DNA of 64,000 nt from Ascidiaceihabitans sp. (GCA_028825475.1 JAPKAB010000007.1:34163-98162), one strand, 5' to 3'; numbered from the stretch's first letter, positions 1 to 10,303 are shown. Numbers and translations are program-made. Notes: generated by a model from the letters alone, not told the origin.

Positions 1-442
1 CGATCATCTTTAACGATGGTTTGGGCGGGCAAATGTAGGTGCCGCGCGAAAGGTATTCTTTGATCAGATCGTTTTGAACAGTGCCTTGCAGTGCCCCAAT
101 GTCAGCACCCTGTTCTTCGGCAACAGCGATGTACAGCGACAACAACCAAGGGGCCGTTGCGTTGATGGTCATCGATGTATTCATTTTTTCTAAAGGAATT
201 TCATCAAACAATGCACGCATGTCACCAAGGTGGGAAACGGGTACGCCAACCTTACCAACCTCACCACGTGACAAGATATGATCGCTGTCATAGCCTGTTT
301 GGGTTGGTAGATCGAAAGCGACAGAAAGGCCCGTCTGTCCTTTTTCTAGGTTTGAACGGTACAGTAAGTTCGAGGCTTTGGCCGTTGAATGACCTGCATA
401 GGTCCGTATCAGCCAAGGGCGGTCTTTTTCGGATTGGGTCAT
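1..442 (-). CDS. ecm: Ethylmalonyl-CoA mutase / MeaA-type B12-dependent mutase, N-terminal part (runs off the left edge)
   Basis: Reverse-strand translation from ATG at 442: [75 protein letters not shown]...; mutase N-terminus; next to plsB-like gene and ccr. Confidence 0.9.
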   Translation of the reverse strand, partial: MTQSEKDRPWLIRTYAGHSTAKASNLLYRSNLEKGQTGLSVAFDLPTQTGYDSDHILSRGEVGKVGVPVSHLGDMRALFDEIPLEKMNTSMTINATAPWLLSLYIAVAEEQGADIGALQGTVQNDLIKEYLSRGTYICPPKPSLKMI

Positions 443-648
443 CGGGCCTCACTGGTAGTCGACGCATTACGCGAGTAATAAAATTACGTGTATTGCTTAT
501 TAATGGTAATTTTAGACAAGTGTCAATTCGCTTTGCTGACGGAGTTATCAACAAGGTCTAAAGCAAAAATGCCGCTATCTGGTTCAACTACTGCGTCCAA
601 TTTTGATTTTGGTTTACGCTGGGTCTGTGCGCTGTAAGACTATTTCCA

Positions 649-2016
649 ATGACGCAGATTGTTGAAATTCCCCTCTGGCTTTTTGTCCTGATCTTACTGT
701 TTGCTGCGGTTACAGCACTTAGCCACTTCTTGTTACCCTCGGTACGTTGGTTTTTTCGCCGCCGTTTGGAGCGGGCTGTTAAGAAGTTGAATACGCGTCT
801 TACGCGCCCGATTGAACCGTTCAAACTGGCGCGTCGCTATGACATGATTCAGCGATTGATCTATGATCCTGAAGTGACCCGCGCGATTGTAAACCACGCA
901 GAACGCCACGACGTGCCAGAGAACGTGGCCTTTGAAAAGGCACGGCGATATGCACGTGAGATTGTGCCAAGTTTTAGTGCGCTTGCGTATTTCGGATTTG
1001 CCATCCGTATCGCACGTTGGATGGGCAATACTTTTTATGATGTACGGACTGGTCCTCAAAACGATGAACGTTTGGCTAAGTTGTCCCCAGATGCGACGGT
1101 CATTTTTATCATGAACCACCGTAGCAACATGGACTATGTCTTGGTGACATATTTGGCCGCGCGTGCCTCTGCATTGTCCTACGCTGTTGGGGAATGGGCC
1201 CGTGTTTGGCCGCTGACCCGATTGATCAAATCAATGGGCGCATATTTCATTCGCCGCAAAGCACGGGGGGCTTTGTATCGTCGGGTGCTTGCCCGTTATG
1301 TGCAGATGGCAACTGAAGGCGGCGTAACTCAAGCGGTGTTTCCTGAGGGTGGGTTAAGTCTGAATGGACGGCTTATGCCCCCGAAGATGGGTCTGCTGTC
1401 TTATATTCTCGAGGGGTTTGATCCCAACGAGGGGCGCGACGTTATGTTCGTGCCTGTCGCCATTAACTATGACCGTGTTCTTGAGGACCGTGTTTTGATT
1501 GCTGCGAATGAACGCGGGGACCGAAAGTTTGGTGGCAAGGTAAGCGTTGTTTTCAAGTTTGTGGTGCACCGCACGTGGCAACGGTTTCGTGGGAAGAAGT
1601 TTCAGTTTGGGACTGCTGCAGTAACGTTTGGGGAACCTGTTTCGCTACGCGATTACACGACGACACCTGACGCAGAAAGCTTGGCTACTGATCTGATGAC
1701 TCGCATCGAAGATGTTATGCCTGTGGTGGTGGTGCCGCTGTTGGCACGCGCTTTGTTGGCGGGTGATTTGCCTTGTGACGACACAAATCTACAAGCTGTT
1801 TTGGACGCACAATTATCTGCCAGTGCTGTGAAGACTTCAATCGTTCCTCCAAGTGAACTGATTGCTGTCGCAAACCATGCGCTGGTTCAATTAGCTGAGC
1901 GTGAGATCGTTGAGTTAAAAGATGGGGCCTGGAGCATATTGCCAAACAATCGACCTGTCTTAACATTCTACGCCAGTTCGATTGCCCATTATTATAAGGG
2001 CGAAGACGGTGCGTAA
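649..2016 (+). CDS. Glycerol-3-phosphate acyltransferase (PlsB-like)
   Basis: Acyltransferase motifs FIMNHRSNMDYVL and VFPEGGLS; 455 aa; between ecm and ccr. Confidence 0.85.
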   Translation: MTQIVEIPLWLFVLILLFAAVTALSHFLLPSVRWFFRRRLERAVKKLNTRLTRPIEPFKLARRYDMIQRLIYDPEVTRAIVNHAERHDVPENVAFEKARRYAREIVPSFSALAYFGFAIRIARWMGNTFYDVRTGPQNDERLAKLSPDATVIFIMNHRSNMDYVLVTYLAARASALSYAVGEWARVWPLTRLIKSMGAYFIRRKARGALYRRVLARYVQMATEGGVTQAVFPEGGLSLNGRLMPPKMGLLSYILEGFDPNEGRDVMFVPVAINYDRVLEDRVLIAANERGDRKFGGKVSVVFKFVVHRTWQRFRGKKFQFGTAAVTFGEPVSLRDYTTTPDAESLATDLMTRIEDVMPVVVVPLLARALLAGDLPCDDTNLQAVLDAQLSASAVKTSIVPPSELIAVANHALVQLAEREIVELKDGAWSILPNNRPVLTFYASSIAHYYKGEDGA

Positions 2017-2156
2017 GGCGTCGTGTGAAATCAACAAAGTAATAAAGTTGCCAAAAGCAATCTAACAGGGTTGCTTTATTACCTGCTCAATTATACTTCC
2101 TGAGCGTGGCCACGCGATTCTGCGCCGTGGTCCGCTATGCATTGAGGGGAAATATC

Positions 2157-3437
2157 ATGGGTTTAGATGCTGGAACTGCGCAATATGAAGCGCTTGAAAA
2201 AGACCTTTATGAGGTCGGTGAAATTCCTCCAATGGGCTATGTCCCCAAGCAGATGTACGCTTGGGCCATCCGCAAAGAACGTCACGGAAATCCCGATACA
2301 GCGATGCTGCAAGAAGTCGTGGATGTTCCGAAATTAGACAGTCATGATGTGCTGGTTTTGGTGATGGCCGCAGGCGTGAACTATAATGGTGTTTGGGCCG
2401 CATTGGGCACACCGATTAGCCCCTTTGACGGGCACAAACAACCCTATCACATCGCAGGTTCTGACGCGTCGGGTATCGTTTGGGCCGTTGGCGATAAGGT
2501 AACGCGTTGGAAGGTTGGCGATGAAGTTGTCATTCATTGCAACCAAGATGATGGTGACGATGAAGACTGCAATGGCGGTGATCCGATGTTTTCCACCAGT
2601 CAGCGCATCTGGGGATATGAAACACCAGACGGTTCTTTTGGACAGTTCACGCGCGTGCAGTCGCAACAATTGATGCCGCGACCCAAACATCTGACGTGGG
2701 AAGAATCTGCCTGTTACACCCTGACTTTGGCAACGGCCTATCGGATGTTGTTCGGACATCATCCGCATGACCTTAAGCCAGGCCAAAACGTTTTGGTCTG
2801 GGGCGCTTCCGGTGGGTTGGGTTCTTACGCAATTCAGTTGATCAACACCGCAGGTGCCAATGCGATTGGTGTGATTTCTGATGAAGACAAACGTGATTTT
2901 GTTATGGGGTTAGGGGCCAAAGGGGTTCTCAATCGCAAAGACTTTAACTGCTGGGGGCAGATGCCCACAGTGAATACCCCTGAGTATGCCACTTGGTTCA
3001 AAGAAGCGCGCAAATTTGGTGCCGCAATTTGGGAGATCACGGGTAAGGGCAACAACGTTGATATGGTATTTGAACACCCGGGCGAGGCGACGTTCCCTGT
3101 TTCCACATTCGTCTGCAAAAAGGGTGGGATGGTTGTGATCTGTGCGGGCACCTCCGGCTTCAATCTAACCTTTGATGTGCGTTACATGTGGATGCATCAA
3201 AAGCGCCTGCAGGGAAGCCACTTTGCCCACTTAAAGCAAGCGTCGGCGGCAAATCAGCTGATGATCGAACGACGGTTAGATCCATGCATGTCCGAAGTAT
3301 TCGAATGGGATGCTTTGCCTGATGCGCATATGAAGATGCTGAAGAACCAACATAAGCCTGGGAATATGTCGGTCTTGGTTCAGGCACCAAAGACTGGTTT
3401 GCGCACTTTGGAAGATGCAAGAGACGCACAACGTTAA
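2157..3437 (+). CDS. ccr: Crotonyl-CoA carboxylase/reductase
   Basis: MGLDAGTAQYEALEKDLYEVGEIPPMGYVPKQMYAWAIRKERHG...; zinc-less MDR fold with GASGGLGSYAIQL; ATG at 2157 preceded by GAGGGGA. Confidence 0.93.
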   Translation: MGLDAGTAQYEALEKDLYEVGEIPPMGYVPKQMYAWAIRKERHGNPDTAMLQEVVDVPKLDSHDVLVLVMAAGVNYNGVWAALGTPISPFDGHKQPYHIAGSDASGIVWAVGDKVTRWKVGDEVVIHCNQDDGDDEDCNGGDPMFSTSQRIWGYETPDGSFGQFTRVQSQQLMPRPKHLTWEESACYTLTLATAYRMLFGHHPHDLKPGQNVLVWGASGGLGSYAIQLINTAGANAIGVISDEDKRDFVMGLGAKGVLNRKDFNCWGQMPTVNTPEYATWFKEARKFGAAIWEITGKGNNVDMVFEHPGEATFPVSTFVCKKGGMVVICAGTSGFNLTFDVRYMWMHQKRLQGSHFAHLKQASAANQLMIERRLDPCMSEVFEWDALPDAHMKMLKNQHKPGNMSVLVQAPKTGLRTLEDARDAQR

Positions 3438-3463
3438 GCTCAATACAACGTGAAGAAATTTGC

Positions 3464-3496
3464 ACGCCTGCGAATCGAATGAGACCGCGGGCGTTT
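3464..3496 (+). terminator. Putative intrinsic terminator downstream of ccr
   Basis: 9-bp stem ACGCCTGCG / CGCGGGCGT followed by T-rich sequence. Confidence 0.45.
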
Positions 3497-3647
3497 CGCG
3501 TTTTGGGGCTGGGCTTGAACCAAATCAAAGGCTTGTTTTCCATGACCTCCCTATTTTGGGGGAGGGGAAATGCGCGAATTTTGAGGAAAATGTAGACGTG
3601 ATAGGCTTGATTTAATCATTCATTAACCAACTAGAGGTGTAGCTTAA

Positions 3648-3854
3648 ATGAGAAGTGACTGGATTTTGGACGTACTTGCCGATCTGAAAACGTTTGCCCG
3701 AGCGAACGAATTGGTGGCTCTTGCAGAACAGCTAGATGACACCTCTATTGTCGCCATGGCCGAAATCGCAGCACTTAGAGAAAAACAGTATAGGCGCACA
3801 TATGACGGCGAGCACGGCGTTGGAACACATATTGGAGGGACTGGAGCAAGCTGA
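3648..3854 (+). CDS. Small hypothetical protein overlapping the luxR 5' end
   Basis: 68 aa MRSDWILDVLADLKTFARANELVALAEQLDDTSIVAMAEIAALREKQ...; SD-like GAGGTG upstream; 53-bp overlap with luxR. Confidence 0.6.
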   Translation: MRSDWILDVLADLKTFARANELVALAEQLDDTSIVAMAEIAALREKQYRRTYDGEHGVGTHIGGTGAS

Positions 3855-4521
3855 CGGGCACGCAGGACTTCAGGTTGCGATTGAGGCACTACGCGATGAA
3901 ATGAACGTTGATCACATGGTGTACCACTGGGTTGACAGCGCGGGCGATCAATACGGGTGTGGTACATACCCCGCCGAATGGGTTCAGCGATATCTGGACC
4001 AAAATTACTTGCGGGTCGATCCCGTGATTGCGGGTTGTTATCAACGCTTCCACCCTGTCGATTGGAAGCGATTAGATTGGTCTAGCAAGGCGTCTCGAGC
4101 CTTTCAAAAAGAAGCGATTTCATACGGCGTTGGGAACCAAGGATTTTCTGTTCCGATACGAGGGCCAAACGGCCAGTTTGCATTATTCACGGTTAGCCAC
4201 TCTGGCAATGACGCGGACTGGGCAGCGTTTACCGAAGAGCACACGCGAAGCATGTTGCTGATTGCCCATGCTTTCAACCACAAGGCTTTGGATCTAGAGC
4301 CAGATAGAACCCCAGAACATGCGCAGGCGCTTTCCCCGCGCGAAGTTGATGCTGTGACGCTATTGGCGATGGGTTACAACCGGGCGCAAGTGGCCCAAAC
4401 CCTCACAATTTCGGAGCATACTGTACGGGTTTACGTCGAAAGTGCGCGTTTCAAATTGGGGGCGATGAACACCACACATGCTGTTGCACGCGCAATTAGT
4501 CGTGGCTTGATTGTGGTGTGA
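3802..4521 (+). CDS. luxR: LuxR-family autoinducer-binding transcriptional regulator
   Basis: N-terminal autoinducer-binding-like domain and C-terminal HTH (LSPREVDAVTLLAMGYNRAQVAQTLTISEHTVRVYVESARFKLGA); followed by luxI. Confidence 0.88.
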   Translation: MTASTALEHILEGLEQADGHAGLQVAIEALRDEMNVDHMVYHWVDSAGDQYGCGTYPAEWVQRYLDQNYLRVDPVIAGCYQRFHPVDWKRLDWSSKASRAFQKEAISYGVGNQGFSVPIRGPNGQFALFTVSHSGNDADWAAFTEEHTRSMLLIAHAFNHKALDLEPDRTPEHAQALSPREVDAVTLLAMGYNRAQVAQTLTISEHTVRVYVESARFKLGAMNTTHAVARAISRGLIVV

Positions 4522-4623
4522 TGTTGCGTGGGCACGTGAACTGCGTACGCCCAGATGAATGGAAATTAACGCTCCAAAAGCTAGTCATTTGTTCAGTTTA
4601 TTAAATGGACAAGGGGAAGTGAT

Positions 4624-5262
4624 ATGTTGCGTTACATCTATGGGGACCAACTGAAGGCACATGAAAGATTGGCAGCGGAAATGTTTCGGGATCGTGCTGA
4701 TCAATTTAAAATACGTCTCAATTGGGAGGTGAACGTGGATGCCCATGGTTTTGAGCGTGATGAATACGACGACCTAAATCCGCTTTATGTCATTTGGGAA
4801 AATGCGGATGGCACGCACGGGGGATCGATGCGCCTCTTGCCAACTGTGGGACGGGTTATGGTGAACGAGCATTTTCCACACCTTTTGGGGGGCGGTTCAA
4901 TTTCCAGTCTAACGATCTGGGAATGCACGCGCTTTTGTTTGTCTCGGGGCGCAAATCCAAAAGTTGCCGCAGCTCTGATGCTTGCAGGTGGAGAGATTAT
5001 GGAAGGATTCGGCGTTGAACACTTCGTTGGCGTTTTCGACGCACGCATGGTGCGGATATATCGCCGAATTGGATCATCCCCAGAGGTATTGGGCCAAGAG
5101 GGCGAGGGACGCGTCCAAATCAGTGTCGGACTTTGGCATTTTGCGTCAGTAGCGAAAGCACAAGTGGCACAAAAGGCCGGTCTTTCGCCGGAGATTTCAA
5201 GGCTTTGGTTTGATCGTGCATTTGGGTCCAAAGAGTGCGCAGAACTAGCAAAGGTGGGCTAG
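4624..5262 (+). CDS. luxI: Acyl-homoserine-lactone synthase
   Basis: LuxI-family pattern: RADQFKIRLNWEV, ERDEYDDLNPLYVI, SMRLLPT, WECTRFCL. Confidence 0.9.
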   Translation: MLRYIYGDQLKAHERLAAEMFRDRADQFKIRLNWEVNVDAHGFERDEYDDLNPLYVIWENADGTHGGSMRLLPTVGRVMVNEHFPHLLGGGSISSLTIWECTRFCLSRGANPKVAAALMLAGGEIMEGFGVEHFVGVFDARMVRIYRRIGSSPEVLGQEGEGRVQISVGLWHFASVAKAQVAQKAGLSPEISRLWFDRAFGSKECAELAKVG

Positions 5263-5294
5263 CACCCATTGGGCGCTCTCTATAGTGTCGCGCC

Positions 5295-6848
5295 ATGACA
5301 TCCACCGAACTTACCCTCTCCGACGATCAAGCCAGCGCATTTGACAGCGTCACTGAATTGCTGCGCGGCGCGGGCGTAAACCTTGATGATAATTTGCTCA
5401 TGCCACCGCAGGGCGATGCATCTTCAGTGATGGCAATCACAGGAAAGGCTGGTTCGGGTAAGACGCTTTTGTTGGCAGAGCTTTATAAGGCACTTGAAGC
5501 TGCCGGGGTTCAAATTGTTTCTGGCGATTTTGAATCCAAGAAAAGCAAAAACAAGCGCACGCTTGCAATACTGGCACCCACCAATAAGGCGGCGTCTGTT
5601 CTGCGCCTTCGTGGTGTGCCTGCAACGACGATTCACCGTATTCTTTACACACCAGTGTATGATCCTGAATACGAACGGATCGCGGATTGGCTGGCTGGCA
5701 ACGGCGAACGTCCTGACATCAATGAGGGATTGGAAATTACTGATGTCGCACTAGACCGTGCTGCCGCATTTTACCTCAATAACAAATCGATTCCGGGAGC
5801 TTTGGCAGCGGCAGGTTTGCGAGGTTCTGATTTTATCACGGGTTGGAAACGTCGCGAGGAACCGCTTGATATCGGGTTTATCGACGAAAGTTCGATGTTA
5901 GATGACCGTCAATTCAATGATCTCAAAGAGATATTTCCTACTTTGATCTTGTTTGGTGATCCTGCACAGCTTGCACCGGTCAACCAGTCTGGCGCGATGG
6001 TTTTTGAAAAATTGCCGGCCCCACAGGTTATGAATTTGGCCCGTGTTCACCGTCAAACCGCAGACAACCCGATCCTTGATCTAGCACATGCTTTGGCCGA
6101 TCCTGCGCTAGAGTTTCACCATTTTGAGCAGATGATCGAAGAGATCTCCAAAAAGGATGACCGCGTCGTTTGGGGGCAGCGCGTTGAAGTTGACCTGATG
6201 GCACGCAGTCCTGTTTTGGTCTGGCGCAATGCCACCCGCATTCGCTTGTTAAACGCCTTTCGCAATGTCTACGGTGCCCCAGAAGATGCGTTGATTGCTG
6301 GTGAGCCGTTGATCTGTGATGGCATCGAGTTGCCGCTTAAGCACCGTAAGAAACGTTTGGACCTTGAGGCCCGTGGCCTGATCAAAGGAGCGCAAGTCGT
6401 GTACTTGGGTGAGGGGCGCAAACCGGGTTTTTCACGCCTTCATGTGATGGGTGCAGAAGATCCTCAGATCAGTGCTGCATCGATCGTGAAAATCGAAAAG
6501 CCGGACGAAGAAGAGCCATTCATACCTTTTGCGGCACGTATGGGGGCTACGTTCTTGCACGGCTCTGCAGTGACCATTCACAAGGCACAGGGCAGTCAAT
6601 GGGACACGGTGCAGGTCTTTGCACCAGATCTGTTTGTTGCGGCGCGTATGAATCGGATTGAAGCAGGGCAACCGCTTTGGAAACGCCTTGCATATGTGGC
6701 GATTACGCGGGCTCAGGAACGTCTGATCTGGGTCGTACGGAATCGTTTGTCCAAACCAACTGAGCCATTGCGGGTAGATGATCTAAAAGCGATCGCTGCA
6801 CCGACTTTGACACTTGCACCCCAAGCTGAAGAGGATGGTTTTCTATGA
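5295..6848 (+). CDS. RecD-like ATP-dependent helicase (AAA / UvrD_C_2)
   Basis: Walker A GKAGSGKT, IDESSMLD, GDPAQLAPV, terminal VTIHKAQGSQW...YVAITRAQERL. Confidence 0.87.
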   Translation: MTSTELTLSDDQASAFDSVTELLRGAGVNLDDNLLMPPQGDASSVMAITGKAGSGKTLLLAELYKALEAAGVQIVSGDFESKKSKNKRTLAILAPTNKAASVLRLRGVPATTIHRILYTPVYDPEYERIADWLAGNGERPDINEGLEITDVALDRAAAFYLNNKSIPGALAAAGLRGSDFITGWKRREEPLDIGFIDESSMLDDRQFNDLKEIFPTLILFGDPAQLAPVNQSGAMVFEKLPAPQVMNLARVHRQTADNPILDLAHALADPALEFHHFEQMIEEISKKDDRVVWGQRVEVDLMARSPVLVWRNATRIRLLNAFRNVYGAPEDALIAGEPLICDGIELPLKHRKKRLDLEARGLIKGAQVVYLGEGRKPGFSRLHVMGAEDPQISAASIVKIEKPDEEEPFIPFAARMGATFLHGSAVTIHKAQGSQWDTVQVFAPDLFVAARMNRIEAGQPLWKRLAYVAITRAQERLIWVVRNRLSKPTEPLRVDDLKAIAAPTLTLAPQAEEDGFL

Positions 6849-7558
6849 AGTCGATCATTATCACAGGTGCCAGTTCTGGTATTGGGCGCGCAACAGCTGA
6901 GGTGTTCTTAAACGCTGGGTGGCATGTCGGACTAATAGCGCGACGGGCTGAGTTACTTGATGAGATCGCGAATGAATTTGAGCATGCACATGCCTTACCA
7001 TGTGATGTGACTGATGCGGTCGCGATGAAGTTAGCCTTTGATGCGTTTATCGATAGATCAGGTCGACTTGATGCCTTGTTCACCAACGCCGGTATGTTTG
7101 GCCCTTCTGGACCAATCGACGAAGTGCCGTTGGCGGCATGGAGCGAAGTGATGAACGTGAACCTGAATGGGATGTTTATTGCCGCGCAATTGGCCTTTGG
7201 TCATATGCGCAACCAATCGCCCCAAGGCGGGCGGATCATCAACAATGGCTCTTTGTCTGCATATGTTCCGCGGCCTAATTCGATTTGTTATACAACTACG
7301 AAACACGCAATTACCGGTTTGACCAAAACGCTATCGCTGGATGGGCGTCCGTTTGACATTGCATGTGGACAGATCGACATTGGGAACGCCGAAAGTGCAA
7401 TCGTTGCGGGCCTAAAAGCCAGCCAACCTGATATGGAAACGATGGATGTCAGTCATGCGGCTGAGGCTGTATTTCACATGGCAAGTTTGCCATTGAGCGC
7501 AAATGTTCAAAGCATGACTGTAATGGCGACTAATATGCCATTTGTGGGTCGCGGTTAA
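6845..7558 (+). CDS. SDR family oxidoreductase
   Basis: TGASSGIGRA, NNGSLSAYVPRPNSICYTTTKHA. Confidence 0.9.
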   Translation: MKSIIITGASSGIGRATAEVFLNAGWHVGLIARRAELLDEIANEFEHAHALPCDVTDAVAMKLAFDAFIDRSGRLDALFTNAGMFGPSGPIDEVPLAAWSEVMNVNLNGMFIAAQLAFGHMRNQSPQGGRIINNGSLSAYVPRPNSICYTTTKHAITGLTKTLSLDGRPFDIACGQIDIGNAESAIVAGLKASQPDMETMDVSHAAEAVFHMASLPLSANVQSMTVMATNMPFVGRG

Positions 7559-8310
7559 AGGCGGAACACGCGGAAGATTGCGGATGCACCCCAGCCCGCT
7601 GCAATCGCAATTGCCAACGACATCAAGCCATACAGCAACGAGCTTTCACGAGACATCGTGAAGAGCCAGCGTTCCAGGCCAATTTTTCGAACATCAATTG
7701 ACGTCTCATAATCCGAAATGACCTTGCCGCTACGGGTTAGAAAAATACGAGTTTTGTATTCACCTTCAGTCAATGCAGCAGGCAACTGAATCGACGTTTG
7801 AAACAGGGTCTGTGCGTCCACAGACACCCCGTTTTCCAACAACTGATATGCGTCTGATTTGGTACGAATACGAATGATCGCTTGGGTAAAAGCGGCCGCG
7901 TCTTGCACTGCCATAGGTGCACCAACAGAGCGGATCGCGCGCGGGACAGAGATTTTGTAACGCAGGTCTTCGACATCGTTCAGCACATCACGCAATGGCG
8001 CGCTGGTTGCAACTGCATAAAAACTAGGCGCTTCGTCAATTTCGACGGCGTCAATATTGACCCAAATGCCAAACCGTTTTTCTTTACGGCGCACAGTTAC
8101 AGATTCTGATGGGCCAGAGACAGTGATGATAACCTCAAGTGGATCACCGTCAGGAATGGGGGCCTCGCGCTTGACTGCACCAAAGATTAATACATCGGAG
8201 CCGTCAAAGGATGTGGTGATTGCAACTTCGTCCTTACTCAGGCCCAATACGACTTCTTCTGCCACTGCGGGCAATGCCAGCATGATGAAGGCGATGATAT
8301 AGCGCAACAT
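7555..8310 (-). CDS. TIGR02186-like conserved membrane-associated protein
   Basis: Signal peptide MLRYIIAFIMLALPAVAEEVVLGLSKDEVAITTSFDGSDVLIFGAVKRE...; C-terminal TM; adjacent to TSUP permease. Confidence 0.75.
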   Translation of the reverse strand: MLRYIIAFIMLALPAVAEEVVLGLSKDEVAITTSFDGSDVLIFGAVKREAPIPDGDPLEVIITVSGPSESVTVRRKEKRFGIWVNIDAVEIDEAPSFYAVATSAPLRDVLNDVEDLRYKISVPRAIRSVGAPMAVQDAAAFTQAIIRIRTKSDAYQLLENGVSVDAQTLFQTSIQLPAALTEGEYKTRIFLTRSGKVISDYETSIDVRKIGLERWLFTMSRESSLLYGLMSLAIAIAAGWGASAIFRVFRL

Positions 8311-8311
8311 A

Positions 8312-9223
8312 TCAGTGGCCTCCTGCGGCAATTGAGAAGACATCGGATGGCATGACCAATAGATCAAACGCCAGCTTACCACAGACGGCCAAAACCATGA
8401 TCGCCAAAAGAATGCGTAACTGTTCTGCCTTCATCTTCACGCCGATACGGGTTCCGATTTGTGCGCCGAAGACACCACCAACAAGCAGCAGGACTGCCAG
8501 TACAATGTCGACGGTAAAGTTTGTTGTCGCGTGCAACATGGTTGTGAAGGCGGTCACAAAGATGATCTGGAACAGCGATGTCCCAACAACCACCTTGGTA
8601 GGCATTCCCAAAAGATAGATCATTGCAGGAACCATGATGAAACCACCACCAACACCCATAATGGCGGCAAGGATACCAACAAGAACGCCAACAATGATTG
8701 GTGGAATCACTGAAATATAAAGCCCAGATACCCTAAACCGCATTTTGAATGGCAGGCCGTGAATCCAGTTGTGTTTTTTGCGCTTAGGTACCGTGCCCTT
8801 TGATGTTTTGCGAATTGCGTTGAGAGACTCAATGAACATCAAGCCGCCGATAACACCAAGGAAAATAACGTAGCAAAGTTTGACGAGCAGATCGACTTGA
8901 CCCTGCGCCTTTAGATAGTTGAACACCACGACGCCAAGTGCGGCCCCAACCAGCCCTCCAATAAGAAGAACGGTGCCCATCCTGAGATCGACGGTTTTTC
9001 GCTTGAAATGGGCCAGTACGCCGGAAAACGAAGAGGCAACAATTTGGTTGGCTTCTGTTGCAACAGCAACCGCAGGGGGGATGCCGATAAAGAACAACAA
9101 TGGGGTCATTAAAAAGCCACCGCCGACACCAAACATGCCTGACAAGATGCCTACGATCCCGCCTAAACCTAACAATAGGAAGGCATTCACTGAAATCTCT
9201 GCGATGGGTAGGTATATTTGCAT
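8312..9223 (-). CDS. Sulfite exporter TauE/SafE (TSUP) family permease
   Basis: GGIVGILSGMFGVGGGFLMTPLL and GVLVGILAAIMGVGGGFIMVPAMIYLL repeats. Confidence 0.9.
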   Translation of the reverse strand: MQIYLPIAEISVNAFLLLGLGGIVGILSGMFGVGGGFLMTPLLFFIGIPPAVAVATEANQIVASSFSGVLAHFKRKTVDLRMGTVLLIGGLVGAALGVVVFNYLKAQGQVDLLVKLCYVIFLGVIGGLMFIESLNAIRKTSKGTVPKRKKHNWIHGLPFKMRFRVSGLYISVIPPIIVGVLVGILAAIMGVGGGFIMVPAMIYLLGMPTKVVVGTSLFQIIFVTAFTTMLHATTNFTVDIVLAVLLLVGGVFGAQIGTRIGVKMKAEQLRILLAIMVLAVCGKLAFDLLVMPSDVFSIAAGGH

Positions 9224-9322
9224 GGACCCTCCTAGACCGCGCACGGCACCTAAATCAAGATGCCATGCGTATACGCTTCAAACAGGGCTGATATCTTGGG
9301 TCAAACTGGACCTATCGCTGGA

Positions 9323-10303
9323 TCAACGCTCTTTGACATATGGTTCGCCACCAGCACGTGGTGGAATGGCTTTTCCGACGAAGCCAGCCAAAATGACAAC
9401 GGTCATGATGTATGGCAAAGCGCCCAAGAACTGGCCTTGAACCTTCATTCCGATGACCGCCTCAATCACGTCTGGACGTAGTTCAAGCGCTTGGAAAAGG
9501 CCAAACAGGAAGGTGGCATACAGCGCATGCCATGGACGCCATTTCGCAAAAATAAGGGCTGCAAGCGCGATAAAGCCACGACCTGCGGACATGTCTTTGA
9601 CGAACCCTGCCTGAAGTGCTGTAGATAGGTACGCTCCGGCAATGCCACACAAAATGCCGCAAATCGCAACTGCCGCATAACGCAAACCAACAACCGAAAC
9701 ACCAGCAGTATCAACTGCGGCTGGATTTTCACCAACCGCACGCAAGCGCAGACCAAAGCGCGTGCGGTATAGCAACCACCACGTCATTGGGACGGTCAGC
9801 AGCGCGACATAAACCAGCAGCGAATGCCCCGATAACAATTCCGAATAAACTTGCATCAACGGGCTTGCGGCTTTGACTTCGTTCGTAGTTGTCAGCGCAC
9901 CGGGAAAATTGATTGGGTTGAACCGCTCAGCGCCTGAAAGGGAGGGCGTGCGCCCACCTTGGCTGAACCAAGACTGGGCAATCAAAACTGTCATGCCTGC
10001 TGCAAGAAAGTTGATCGCAACGCCAGAAATCAATTGATTGCCTCGGAAAGTGATAGAGGCAAGGCCGTGAATGCCGCTTAAGAACAGCGATGCTGCGATT
10101 CCAGCAAGTAAGCCAATCCAAACGGAGCCTGTCATGGACGCAATCGCGGCAGAGAAGAAGGCAGCTGCTAGCATCTTACCTTCGAGACCGATGTCAAAAA
10201 TACCAGCGCGTTCCGAGAATAGACCGGCCAAACAGGCCAACAATAACGGAATTGCCAAGCGAACAGTGGCGTCTAGAATTTGGATGAGCGTAAAGAAATC
10301 CAT
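9323..10303 (-). CDS. ABC transporter permease (BMP/nucleoside-type)
   Basis: ERAGIFDIGLEGKMLAAAF, GVSVVGLRYAAVAICGILCGIAGAYLS. Confidence 0.9.
   Translation of the reverse strand: MDFFTLIQILDATVRLAIPLLLACLAGLFSERAGIFDIGLEGKMLAAAFFSAAIASMTGSVWIGLLAGIAASLFLSGIHGLASITFRGNQLISGVAINFLAAGMTVLIAQSWFSQGGRTPSLSGAERFNPINFPGALTTTNEVKAASPLMQVYSELLSGHSLLVYVALLTVPMTWWLLYRTRFGLRLRAVGENPAAVDTAGVSVVGLRYAAVAICGILCGIAGAYLSTALQAGFVKDMSAGRGFIALAALIFAKWRPWHALYATFLFGLFQALELRPDVIEAVIGMKVQGQFLGALPYIMTVVILAGFVGKAIPPRAGGEPYVKER

Noticed and set aside
4561-4620. Possible lux box upstream of luxI
   Set aside because: No convincing 18-20 bp dyad; only weak partial symmetry around AACGCTCCAAAAGCTAGT.
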